Shown: positions 24,178-34,256 of the stretch, piece by piece
Layout: every line of letters begins with the position of its first letter
Position numbering within the stretch: position 1 is the first letter of the stretch
DNA from: Clonostachys chloroleuca
Lineage: Eukaryota > Ascomycota > Sordariomycetes > Hypocreales > Bionectriaceae
DNA: 64,000 nucleotides
Assembly (NCBI GenBank): GCA_037952775.1
Contig: JBANAY010000003.1
Span: forward strand, 3,348,001 to 3,412,000
Direction: 5' to 3'
Position numbers and translations under genes: made by a program
The notes under the pieces: model-generated
The model's database searches: none
Seen by the model: only the letters and a program-made list of their open reading frames with translations
Told to the model about the DNA's origin: nothing

Positions 24178-25243
24178 CTATAGTCCCTCCTTGGCCAGCA
24201 TATCGGCTATGTCCAGGTAAAACGCAATCGCATTAAACGTTCTCTTCACACCCATCCACTCCCTCACCGTCCAGCGCACCCTGTTTGACCAATTGATCAG
24301 ATCCAGATGGCTCACGCCCACCAGCGTCCCCTTGTACGTCCCCCACCGGCTGCTCTCCACGCTCACGAGACCGTCGTTGGGGCCCTCGGCCTCGTCGATC
24401 AGCCGCCACGGCTGGCGGAACGGGCTCAGCAACGCGGGCTCGTCCATCATGGCCCCGTAGGAGAAGTACCGCACGTCGTCGCGGTCTCGCACCGTCGCGT
24501 TGAACGTCTGGGTCATGTACTCGCGCGTCAGCTGGCTGAAGGCCTGGGTGCCGAACCCGGCGCGCTCGATGAGGCCGTAGAGGCGCGGAAGGTGGATGGG
24601 CGCCGAGTCGGACATGAGGAAGTCGGCGAAGTGGCTGCCGCGGTGCGGGGTGGCGATGGTGGTGATGCTCTTGATGGCGACGGAGTCGGGGGCTAGACGA
24701 GAGGCGAGGTAGCGGGCGTCGAGGCCGCCCATGGAGTGGGCGACGATGTTGACGGCGGAGGGGCGCGCCGCGGCGATTTGGTCGCGGAGGCTGGCGGCGC
24801 GCTGCTCGATGCTGCTCGAGGGGGGCACGGTGGCGGTGATGACGGTGGCGCCGGCCTGCTCGAGGGCGTCCTGAATGCCGTGCCAGTACTGGAGGGAGGG
24901 GAGGGCTTGGGCGAGCTTGATCTCGGAGAAGCCGAGGAGGCCGTGGGCGAGAACGATGGGGTAGGTCGGCGTGGCTGGGTTGGTAGTTAGCTGCTGGTGT
25001 TTGTGGATGGGGTTCACGGCGGTGAGGTTGGAATATACCATATTCTTCACGAACAGCAGCGTAGTCGTCGAGGATTGTCCTCCCGAGGGCTTTGATCCGA
25101 GGGTCAACATCCCGACTACTGTTCCATCGTCGTTGTCCTACATGTTGTTGCCTTTGGAGCGGATAATTAGTTTTTAGTGTCGTCGTGATGATTCGTGGGT
25201 TGAAGCCAATGCGGACGCCATGATGAGCAAGGCGTGAGCTCAT
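24178..25243 (-). CDS. Alpha/beta-hydrolase lipase with likely mitochondrial presequence
   Basis: Two exons, 25243-25039 and 24974-24178, flank a 64-bp intron (donor GTATAT, branch GCTAAC, acceptor CCCAG); the product is 333 residues. The intron carries no stop in the downstream frame, so a start inside it is a tempting error. The spliced product joins VREEYA to TPTYPIVLAHGLLGF, as in related triacylglycerol lipases. Catalytic triad: Ser149 in AHSMGGLD, Asp269 in GPNDG, His291 in VSHLDLI; HG at 79-80 fits the oxyanion region. The first 45 residues are Arg/Ser/Thr-rich without acidic residues and end in RRWNSS, resembling a mitochondrial targeting peptide. It probably hydrolyses an acylglycerol or similar ester. 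Third codon positions are strongly G/C, which creates a long antisense open frame. Confidence 0.88.
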
Positions 25244-26038
25244 CTCTGAGGAGCCAGTTCTCTTGGGTAAGGGGATCTAAGGCGCATATTTGGAGGTCAT
25301 GAATTTTGCGCAAGACAGCGATGTGACAGGGTTTGTTTTAATCCGCTGACGTCATTGGTCTTAGGGTGGCTTTGCGCTGGAGATCACACTAACACCAGGG
25401 GACATTGATGAATTTCAGCATGGTATCAACAACAATTCGCCTACTTATTAACATTTATTCAATAAATGATGTGCAACGATTTGGCTAATGTATACAAAGT
25501 ACGTATCTTATTCAACAGACTGACAGCGGCTTCTGGATACACCTCCATATTATTTTTGCAAACTGCCCGCAGGAATTCTACGTTGAACATACCCAAACTC
25601 CCATATCAAGGCACATTCCTTCCTTCATCGTGAACGGTTTTGGATGGAAATAGGGTTTTTTTTTGCATCCCGGTCTTTCTATTTCGTTTCAAACGTGTCA
25701 TCCTATCATAAGGTCGTCCGCAAATACCAAGACCCTGATTCCATGCGCCAAACGCTATGCTGCTGCCCTTCTTCTATCTACACAGAGATTGCGGCCCCGT
25801 TCCTCGATGTACCCCAATTCCTGATGGCATTCATCAGGCCTTTAGAGTTAGCAATCCCTAACTTGGTACTGAAGCCCTGACAATGTACACCCGAACCATG
25901 ATCTACGGTGAAGATGTGCGTGCCTATGGTCGATGTCGACACCTCGTGGTAATGTCACTAATTTTGACTTACACAAACGAGATTATGAATACCGTACGGA
26001 AGCAGTCTTGATTTCTCTTACAAGACTATGCCGCTGGC
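25244..26038. other. Intergenic, hydrolase promoter and arrestin 3' flank
   Basis: This 795-bp spacer lies upstream of the lipase gene and downstream of the arrestin-like gene, both on the minus strand. I see no coding sequence and no striking repeat. Confidence 0.5.
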
Positions 26039-27694
26039 TCAATTCTTTTCCCCAGGCATCTGGCTTGGGGCGTTCTCATTTGTTATCCCGCTGTAAGCTG
26101 GCCGTTCCTGGAATCCATCGAACGGGCCCGCCAGGTTCTCTGCCACAGCTTCATCGTAGCTGGGCGGTGCGTCGTCGTACGCAGCATCGGGGTTGTCAGC
26201 TGCCAGCTGTGGAGGATATAGCGGGTTGTAGGTTGGAGGATGGGACGGCGCTTGTTGTGACGACTGCGCTGCCTGAGCTGCAGGCCGAGGCTGAGGTCGA
26301 GAAGGCCCTGCCTCGGATTGCGTGTTAGTCCGGGGAGGCAGCCGAGGTCCCATGCCGAATGTTGCACGTCCTGGCTGCGAGTTCCTCGCGGCCTCAAGCA
26401 ACTCGGCCGGTGGTTTGATGCCAGAGTATACTTCGACGTTGTTGAAGTGCAGAGGAAGATATATGACGGGGGGCATGGGCGAGTCTCGTGAGAAGGTCTT
26501 GTTCGACTTGCCGGGCTGCCCCCATGCTACACCAAGTTTGATTTCTAGCTCGTATCTTCGAACCAGGTTGCATGACACGAAAGAAGGTGACACTGTGTTG
26601 GGCAGGGCCATGTCCTTCCATAAATCATCTGGTAAGATTGTCTCCTTTCCAACCTCGTCGTCCGGTGAGGATGTCAGTGGCACGTTGAGTTGAGCATTTG
26701 ATGCCACGACCCATTTGTTAACCCTCCGGTTGTAGATGTTGTGGCATCGTACTTCTGTAATGCCGTGGAGAATCATCTCGAATGAAACAAGAAACACTTC
26801 CTCGGGGCTGGGGACGAGCTTCTTGGCGATTAAACGCAGCGGTATGGGCTGGTTGCAAGTCAGGATGGGAGGGTGGGGTATTCTTGCTGCGATCTCGACA
26901 GACGGAGGCTGGGCAGCATCAGTGCCGTCGGGTTGTTCGCTCTTTTTAAACATGGAACTGAACTTCTTCTCTGTTGGAAGTGGCGTCTTAGGTTTGAAGG
27001 TGAACGGCCGGCGAGCGAAGCCCTCTTGGCCAGTCTTCTGAGGTCGAGGTGGCTCAATAGGGAGGAACTTGAATCCCAGCTGATGACGCCAATTCTCTTT
27101 GAGGAGGCCTGGCCGCTGGACTGTAACCTTGAGATAATACCTAATCTCGGCTTCCATGGGGAAACCAGTCACGGACGGCGGCAGCGTTTTGGTGACATGC
27201 TTGAGATACAGCTGCTTGCTCCCGTCCATTACCCTGAAGCCACCTCCAAAGAGACCACCTCCGGATCCAAAGCCGCCTACTCCGCCAATGCCGCCAATCT
27301 TGGACATGGCCATAGGATCACTGCATGCATTGTTGATAGGTAGCTTGAACTGGAAGGGAAACTCATGTTCACCAGGCTGAAGCGGATATGCGCCGTAGGG
27401 GCTGTTGCCACTGGCGTAGTACTCATCAGGAAAGACCTGCTGCACCTTGTAGAGTAGTTTGTGGTTCTCGCTCACAACGGTGCCAGGAGGGCCTGGGGGA
27501 GGACCTTGCCTCTGTGCCCCGCCATCTTCATGAGGGTGAGGGACCTGCAGGGCGGTGATGGCCTCGCCCTCGAGCTTCACGACGATGCTGCCAATGGCCT
27601 CGGCTTTGTTGAGATTCAGGATGATTCTGCCAGACACGAAATCAAGATTGGTGTAGAATTCGGGCTTATTTTCAAGAGATATTCTGATGGACAT
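26039..27694 (-). CDS. Arrestin-like trafficking adaptor with PY motifs
   Basis: A single exon of 551 residues. The N-terminal arrestin fold begins at once (MSIRISLENKPEFYTNLDFVSGRIIL, shortened here to its start) and reaches about residue 210. An arrestin C-domain follows at about 270-440 (PHPPILTCNQPIPLRLIAKK, VSFEMILHGITEVRCHNIY). A glycine-rich insert interrupts the N-domain near 133-152. The tail is Pro/Ser/Gln-rich and has two PY motifs, PPTY (about 486-489) and PPSY (about 510-513), the docking sites for Rsp5/HulA-type HECT ubiquitin ligases. The expected job is to link a plasma-membrane transporter or receptor to the ligase for ubiquitination and endocytosis; the cargo is unknown. Confidence 0.88.
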   Translation of the reverse strand: MSIRISLENKPEFYTNLDFVSGRIILNLNKAEAIGSIVVKLEGEAITALQVPHPHEDGGAQRQGPPPGPPGTVVSENHKLLYKVQQVFPDEYYASGNSPYGAYPLQPGEHEFPFQFKLPINNACSDPMAMSKIGGIGGVGGFGSGGGLFGGGFRVMDGSKQLYLKHVTKTLPPSVTGFPMEAEIRYYLKVTVQRPGLLKENWRHQLGFKFLPIEPPRPQKTGQEGFARRPFTFKPKTPLPTEKKFSSMFKKSEQPDGTDAAQPPSVEIAARIPHPPILTCNQPIPLRLIAKKLVPSPEEVFLVSFEMILHGITEVRCHNIYNRRVNKWVVASNAQLNVPLTSSPDDEVGKETILPDDLWKDMALPNTVSPSFVSCNLVRRYELEIKLGVAWGQPGKSNKTFSRDSPMPPVIYLPLHFNNVEVYSGIKPPAELLEAARNSQPGRATFGMGPRLPPRTNTQSEAGPSRPQPRPAAQAAQSSQQAPSHPPTYNPLYPPQLAADNPDAAYDDAPPSYDEAVAENLAGPFDGFQERPAYSGITNENAPSQMPGEKN

Positions 27695-28404
27695 GGCGGG
27701 CTGTCAGCACCCAGGTGCCAGATTATTATGGCGCCAGTTGCGGGTAGGTAGGGGTAAGAATATTGGGATGCTGAAGGAGGCTTCTGGTGCAAGCAGTAGG
27801 TCTACCAATAATATATACGCTGCGGCGCCCTCAGCATGGCATGGCAGCTCGGGGCTTTCTAGGACGATGGTTTACGCGTCTTTTTGCTGTGCTCGATGGC
27901 GGGCTTTGCTGCGAGACACAGGCACCTGCTCCATGCCACCGAAGCGGCTTGGCATGGAGCTGGGCGGTGATGGCTGAGGTGGGGAGCTCGGGAAAACTGT
28001 TGTTCCCAGCGCCTCAATCCCTAAAAGACATGCACCTGCGCTGGGAGTGACTAATGCCCGTGCTGCTGCGGCTTGTTGTGGCTGAAGTACCGGTCGGGAC
28101 TGCTTACCCCCGAATCAATTGACCAGAGACCACCTCGCATTCTCCCATCCGTTCTACCATGATCCGACGCTGCCGAGAGCAGCTAACTTGATCTCTGATC
28201 GTGGATAGCGCAACTCCAGCAGCGATTGCTCCCAATGATCAAATTATGATGGAGAGGGAGAATTGGCATTGACTGGTTGGCCCTTGTTGTGAGCGGAGCC
28301 AGTCTACAATACGCTTCTCTGCATACCTATGACATATTGGGCTGTTAGTCAGAAAAACCACCAAGAAATGTTGACGGTTATAAAGCAGAAAGTCGCTCGC
28401 TCCG
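27695..28404. other. Intergenic, arrestin promoter
   Basis: This 710-bp region lies upstream of the arrestin-like gene. I see no coding sequence; short ORFs here have no protein-like features. Confidence 0.5.
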
Positions 28405-29263
28405 TTATACTTGACCCCCGTCTAGAGACATTTCGAAGCAAATCACGCTTGCGTGAAAAGCACATAGGGACATCAAAGAGCTCGATTGTTGATGATTATG
28501 CATATGTATAGTAAGGGAATTCTGAACGTAGACCCTTCGCAGAACTCTGGCTCGGTTAAGGTATTTTATTATCTTGGCTTGCCTCTCAGTATAGGGGTCT
28601 ATGAATCCGGGCTGGCAAAACTTGATAACTTCAGCTTTGGTAGGAGTAATGTCCACTTCAGGATTCCAGCCAGCGCCATTGAAGTCATCGTCACCACCAA
28701 TCACTGGCTTCCAGCAGTGGTGAGGGGATGGAAATGGTGGAGAGTCCCCGGGCCTGATAATGGTAATTGTATCAATTTATAGCAATGGGTTGTAAGGGCG
28801 TTTTTTTTTTCGAGCATCGCGATGGACCTTTGATCTTTGCTTGGCCGCATTATAGAGCCGGTCGCCAAATGGAAAGACTTACCTAACCAACTCCATTGCG
28901 GCATGCCAGATCTTATTCTAGATCGTTAGTGGGATATTTACGAATAAGAGGAAGTCCATAGGTTTCGTTAGTAAGAGATCGAATTGGTATCCTCAGCCGC
29001 CCTTCAAAAAAGCCGTGGTTCAACATGGCACTGTCAAGCCGTTCGGAGTCATGCATGCCGCCATAAGTCGTATAAACCACAGAATCCTCTTCAAAGGTAG
29101 ACACTTGCTGTTGGAGTTCTAGATATTTTATCTCTACATGAATAACTTCGTACTGACATCCACCCGATCATTGGAAACAACATACCGGCTTGACCAATGA
29201 GGAGTGCCGGTGACCTTGAGCAGCAGCGGGGTGGCATATGAGGAGCACTGCACGATTCATCAT
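28405..29263 (-). CDS. Unrecognised spliced gene candidate (partial model)
   Basis: I do not recognise this gene. A last exon, 28753-28405 (116 codons with stop), reads GDSPPFPSPHHCWKPVIGGD and onward, and looks protein-like. It is preceded by a good intron (28754-28882, donor GTAAGT, acceptor ATCAG). A short exon, 28917-28883, encodes NKIWHAAMELV in matching phase, with a CTAAC branch and a TAG acceptor just upstream. Further upstream an 86-codon open stretch runs from about 29172 to 28914 (TFEEDSVVYTTYGGMHDSER, RLRIPIRSLTNETYGLPLIR). A small ATG exon starts at 29263 (MMNRAVLLICHPAAAQGH) and ends at a GTATGT donor. Two joins remain unresolved: the first intron would be only 33 bp, or 78 bp with a later acceptor, and I cannot find a donor before the short exon. 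It may be a diverged gene, a decayed one, or a frameshifted one. Confidence 0.35.
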
Positions 29264-31932
29264 TGATGAAAAGGGGTGGAAAGACTCATCCAGTTCGGTG
29301 AACTCGAGCCCTTACCGAGGCTCCTGATGTTGTACTCACATGGGAATTCCTATCAAGAACCTGTAATTGGAGGAAGTACCCAGTCACAAGCTCCGATGAG
29401 CTGGAGCTGAGATGATCCCGGTAAACTATAAGTTGCTTGACTCAACTTCATGGTACTTGTATTTTAGATAGCATATGGCCAAGGCCTCGAACGACTCCCT
29501 CAACCGCGCTCAGTGGTTTATTCAGGATTCCACCGTCCTTGCGTCTTTATGGGATCGTTGTGACCGCCTATCTGATCGGAACTTGCGTACCCTACCTACA
29601 AGAATGGGGCGTTCGGGGAGGTTCCCCTGCGTCCACAGCCGTTCTTGATATAGTCAGAGTGGTCTGTAAGTCTCACCACGGATATCGCTGACTGGGAAGG
29701 TGTGAATGGCCCGTGCTATGAACGAGACCGTGTACAAATGCTTCATCAAACATATACACGGCCAACCTAGTGCAGTTTCACACTGATAACTGGGCCAATG
29801 AAAGCCCGGATAGCCTAGTCAGTTACCAAAATGCTACCCCTCCTCTCGGGTGCGTCTATGGATTGCCTACGAGGCTTGTTGGCTTTATTCGGGGGGGGGG
29901 GGGGGGGGAGGTTGTTGGGTTTTCTCAATGCCAACTGCTTGCCTCTTTATGGAGGGACTTGGCTGGATTGTACAACATCTGACTCGAGTAGATCGTCTCC
30001 TATCGAGATCTACTACAGCCAATACAAAAAATTTAAACACTTTCACTAAGGAAGCTAGATCCTATTCACCTTGCTCTTGGCTGTGTTCGGCAACAATGTT
30101 TGCGACTGTTGGTGGCCCAAAGGTGGTCCCGGGTAAGGAAGGGGTGGCGCCTGCTGACGGCGATGGAGACAGCGGATGCAACGCCACCAAACACCCAAAA
30201 CTCAAAAGGCCAATCTTCATTTCATTCCTCCATCCAAGGCATACACTGACCACCCCATTCGGCCCTGCCTGGCCGCAACGAGTAGTGATCCTCTGGTATG
30301 CGGGCGGTACATCCCGCCCTTTGCCCGAAGTAAGACAGTGTAGCTCGTTGGTTGCTCGCTGTTGGTCCTGGGTGCTGACCCCTGCCGCCGCTGCAGCTGT
30401 GATCACAGGCCGTCGCTGCGACCATCCAAGCGACCATCGTGTCTCGAAGCGGACTGTCGCGGAGGAGGATGGATGCACCTGCAGCATAACGAGCTACCGT
30501 GGCATTGGGGTTCCCATTGTTCTTGTCGTGACACCTCCATCAGGGGCGAACCAACAGCCAGATGTATAGCCCGACCTTCATGCGTCGCTGTCCGCGGGCT
30601 CGCATTGGGGCGACTGGCAGGTGAATGGGTACTTCATATGCAGTTGGTTCAGCATGTCATAATACGAGCTGCCTGCGCCGGGGGCTTCTGCGGGCTCGGC
30701 ATAAACTACCTGCCCTCCCGAATCCTCATCTATCTACCAGCCCCTCATCTAGATGCAACTCTGGGGTCAGAGCGACTCCCTTCTTGTTGCACTTAGCGAC
30801 CAACTGCATAGGAGCCCTGTCTCTGCCAAATGGCCGCAGATTTCCGCAGCCGCCGGGTGCAACGCTCTGCACTTCCCATGCTACCCCGAGGTCGCTTGGA
30901 GGCATTTCTGGCCAATGATGTCCCCCAAACGGTCCTCGGCTCAATGTTGCCTGGCGGTAAAAGTTCCCACTCCTCTCTTTACGGGACACCTGCAGGCAGG
31001 ATGTTTTGGGGGCCAGTCGCAAGTCCTTTCGTTGCGCAATTTGCAAGAAAGAGCCTTTGGTGGCCGACTCGATCATGCTCTGCTGTGTAAGTGAAAGGCT
31101 TTGACGTACGCCTGTCTAATGCACCTTTAACCATAAGCAGATGTGGCAGATCCGTCAACCACCTGTCTCCTGTAGACCTTCATATCCAGCTCTCTCGCCA
31201 CGGAGGTATCATTGGGCATGTTACAGTAGGAGTCATTTGGCGCCAACAGCCGATCAGCCCATTTTGACTGGTCCTTCTGAGACATATTTGCGTTTCCTGC
31301 CAAGGTCACCGTGGGGTGTTCCGAACTGTCGGGTTTCTGGCACCTCATCACGGGGCCTCTTAGGGCCAACATACAGTTCGTAGCACTGTATCGTGTCTTT
31401 CGCTGCTCATATGGTTATATCTGCCTCAGTGGGATGGACTGACCAAGTAGACCAAGAGACAGCTGGCTCAACGGCTTGTCTTGTATTGTCTGACGCCAAG
31501 GTTTCTGGGGCTTTGATGTGGCTTTGCTTTTCCCTCATGCTCACGCATTACCGCAGCCTTATTCCACTTCCCAACCATATATAGCCATTAGGCTCACTCC
31601 GGTACCCGTGCGGGCCTCTGAACCTAGTAACTGTGCCTGCTCGTGCATGACACACTGTCGAGTGATACCACGGTAGGTAGGGGAGGCGCGGGCTGAAGTG
31701 TTTGATTTGTCGCGGTAGTGATTGGTGCTGCAGCACACATCAGTGCTCATCTGCACTGTCATATGTGGGTTGCATTGCTGCCTTGCATACTGATTCTGCC
31801 ATATTTCCTACATAATTATGAGCGTCCCAGGCTTAGCGCTCCCGCTCCCGAGTTCTTAAGCAACAAACCACAGCCTTACTAGTGACGGGATTGTGATGAC
31901 TGGCACGGCCGGCTCCCCGTCTACTTTTCACG
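29264..31932. other. Long intergenic region (2.7 kb)
   Basis: This region lies upstream of the RTA1 gene. Apart from a G18 tract it contains only unsupported ORFs (up to 239 codons, one running through the G tract). No family resemblance or splice structure was found. Confidence 0.45.
29891..29908. repeat. Poly-G tract, 18 bp
   Basis: Eighteen consecutive G on the plus strand, in intergenic sequence about 2 kb before the RTA1 gene. Length may be unreliable because homopolymers slip in sequencing and in replication. Confidence 0.9.
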
Positions 31933-33217
31933 ATGGCAGACGGTTGTGGCTCGACCTGTCCAGTGCCGACGGGGTTTTATTCCTATGATCAATCCTTGGT
32001 TGGAGATTCTATCCTTCTTGCCGCGTACGGCATCCTCGCCCTAGCCGCCACCTACCTGGGCTTTCGATACCGGACGCCATGGTTTTCGGCGACATTAGCA
32101 GTCGGCCTATTGCTCGAGGCTATCGGATTTGCCGGCCGGCTCCTCCTCAAAGGCTCTCCGAAAGCCCCAGCATTCTTTGTACTATCGATGGTGGGCACCG
32201 TCATAGGCCCGCCTTTGATGGGCGGCGCCATCTTCTTGACCCTGCCGCATGTTATCCGAGTATATGGGGAGCACCTGAGCCCGGTCCGACCGCTGTTGAT
32301 CGGGTTTGTGACTTATGCGCTGGCAGCGGTGGCCATGATTGTTCAAGTTGTTGGGATGATCTTTGTCGCATATGATTTCAACGGCATGGGGGTAAGTCTT
32401 GGTTGTCCCCGCCGATGGATGTGATGGCTCATATACTGACGTTTCTGGGGAAGCGAACTGGGGGCTCTCGCCTTGTTGTCGGTGGCCTAGGCATTCAACT
32501 GCTTTCGCTATTGGGGTTCAGCGTATTTCACTTCTGGTTCATGATTGGACTAAGCTCTCAGAAGACCACCTGGGCTCCTACGTTCTCCCCGGTGTATAAA
32601 TCGGTTCGCTTTAGGAGATTCTTACTTGGTAAGCATATGCACATCTAGTCCCCTCGTGGAATACATCCTTACCTTGGGTGGCAGGAATGGAGATGGTATC
32701 TCTACTTCTCTTGACTTACACAGTCTATCGCATCGTGGAGATGGCCGAGGGAATACACGCTCGACTCTTCCAAAGCCAAACGGCTTTCATGATCGTTGTC
32801 GGGGCGCTGCCACTTACTGCCGCGCTTTTGTCAACGATATTCCATCCCGGACCTGCCTTCGGTGCCGCCTGGGGGCTGACCTCATCCCTTCGGGTAGACA
32901 CAGGGTCCAACGCCGGCCTCCCATACGGCTCGCCCTCGATCCAGTCACCTCTCGAGCAGATTCAACACCAAGCTCATTTCCGCTACGATCCTACCATTCG
33001 CGGTGCGAAGTCACCACCAATAAACACATTGACACACCCATCGAGGATACCAGGGCCGCCGTCTGGACTCCCCATTAGCCCCAGGCCTGGGGCTGGGATG
33101 ACTCCAATACCATCACCCAATGGGACCGCTTGGAATCCAGAGACCGGAAGGTACAGCATGAGGGCGGAGAAGCCCCTGGTTCCACATAGGATGGTAGAAG
33201 AAGACACGCTTTGGTGA
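31933..33217 (+). CDS. RTA1-family seven-span membrane protein
   Basis: Three exons, 31933-32391, 32454-32628 and 32685-33217, with introns of 62 and 56 bp (donor GTAAGT/GTAAGC; the first has a CTGAC branch) encode 388 residues. A short N-terminus (GCGSTCPVPTGFYSYDQS) precedes about seven hydrophobic spans. The RTA1 signature is visible in EAIGFAGRLLL, GPPLMGGAIFLTLPHVIRVY and the EGIHARLFQSQ to HPGPAFG region. Members such as yeast Rta1 and Rsb1 are linked to 7-aminocholesterol resistance and sphingoid long-chain-base efflux. The C-terminal 90 residues are cytosolic-type, rich in Pro and Ser. The first intron uses an AAG acceptor, which is less usual; a nearby alternative would shift the frame. 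Substrate unknown. Confidence 0.87.
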
Positions 33218-34230
33218 CGTCGTGCAGCATCTACTACGGTTGGGGGGTGCTTCCTTTGTTTTGGGCAGTCTCATAGGCAGGACCCGCGCGGGAAAGGCGT
33301 CCGGGGTTTATACATAGGCATATAGGGATCATTTATTTTCTGTGCAACGCGGTGCGTGCCTCTGTGTTTGCCGTGGCCTCTCGGTCCCTGGAGCCAGATA
33401 TATCCTGCATAATTGGATGTATTCCTTTAACCTGGGGGAGATTATGTTGGCGAACCGACATGTAGGTCTCTAATATGGGCTATCCTAGACACGCCCGATG
33501 ATGGCCTGAAGCTTATTGGGGGATTCGAGAGTTGGGATTGTTTCAGGATTCTGTCTTGAGTTTTTGGCGAGGAATTGGGATCATGTTGTGGGACGGGTCT
33601 GCTACAGTCTTTTGTTTCGGGGGAGGCCGGATCATCCTCGTCGTTGCTTTCTATTATTGAGATGTCGCCAAGATTACCCCAGCATGTTCTCTCCTCGAGG
33701 CTGCACGGACAGGAAAGCTACGTAGATGAAGGATGGCCACCGCGCGACGGACGGACGGTGCAGACGGGGCCTAGGATAGGGCGCAGCTTAAGACGGTGAT
33801 GATGCAAGAACTGTGGCAAACTAGACAATGGATGGAATCTTACAGACGGGGGATCGACCTCCCCGACTGGCCCTACGGCTTACTGTCTGCTTTGTTCGGC
33901 GCGGACGGTGATCGACGTGCTAGGTTGCTGTCAGAGGCGGGTAGGACGGTAAGTCGGGGCCGAGGCATCCACCGTGGGAGTGGATGATGGATGAAGCTTC
34001 GTCTTAGCCTCTTCCTACGGACGGCAGTACGCGGGTTCGGGTGAAAGGGTGTTGATTGATTGTTTAATTAAGCTACAGGGCCAGATAGGCCGATTTCTGA
34101 AGGGTCTGGGCGAGGGGGATTTGGTATCGCAGATACAGCTTTCATCCATGTTGTAGATTATGATGTTTATCTCTTTATTGATGAAGAGTCTATTTTTTTC
34201 TTACCGCGCGCTTTTGATCTCGACTCCAAT

Positions 34231-34256
34231 CCCCCCCCCCCCCCCCCCCCCCCCCC
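34231..34256. repeat. Poly-C tract, 26 bp
   Basis: Twenty-six consecutive C on the plus strand, about 1 kb downstream of the RTA1 stop codon. This is the longest homopolymer in the window. Confidence 0.9.

Noticed and set aside
24233..25243. 336-codon minus-strand ORF reading through the lipase gene
   Set aside because: Only its first 68 codons are real (lipase exon 1); beyond the 64-bp intron it becomes Arg/Pro/His-rich nonsense while the conserved hydrolase is in another frame.
30062..30487. 141-codon minus-strand ORF
   Set aside because: No motif or conserved-looking segment, and it overlaps another equally random plus-strand ORF.
29850..30569. 239-codon plus-strand ORF running through the G18 tract
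   Set aside because: The tract encodes only Gly, the ATG context and the rest of the sequence look random, and there is no family resemblance.
31127..31372. 81-codon minus-strand ORF (contains YRRQVVDGSATSAYG)
   Set aside because: Reads rather protein-like, but it is short, isolated, lacks splice partners, and resembles nothing I know.
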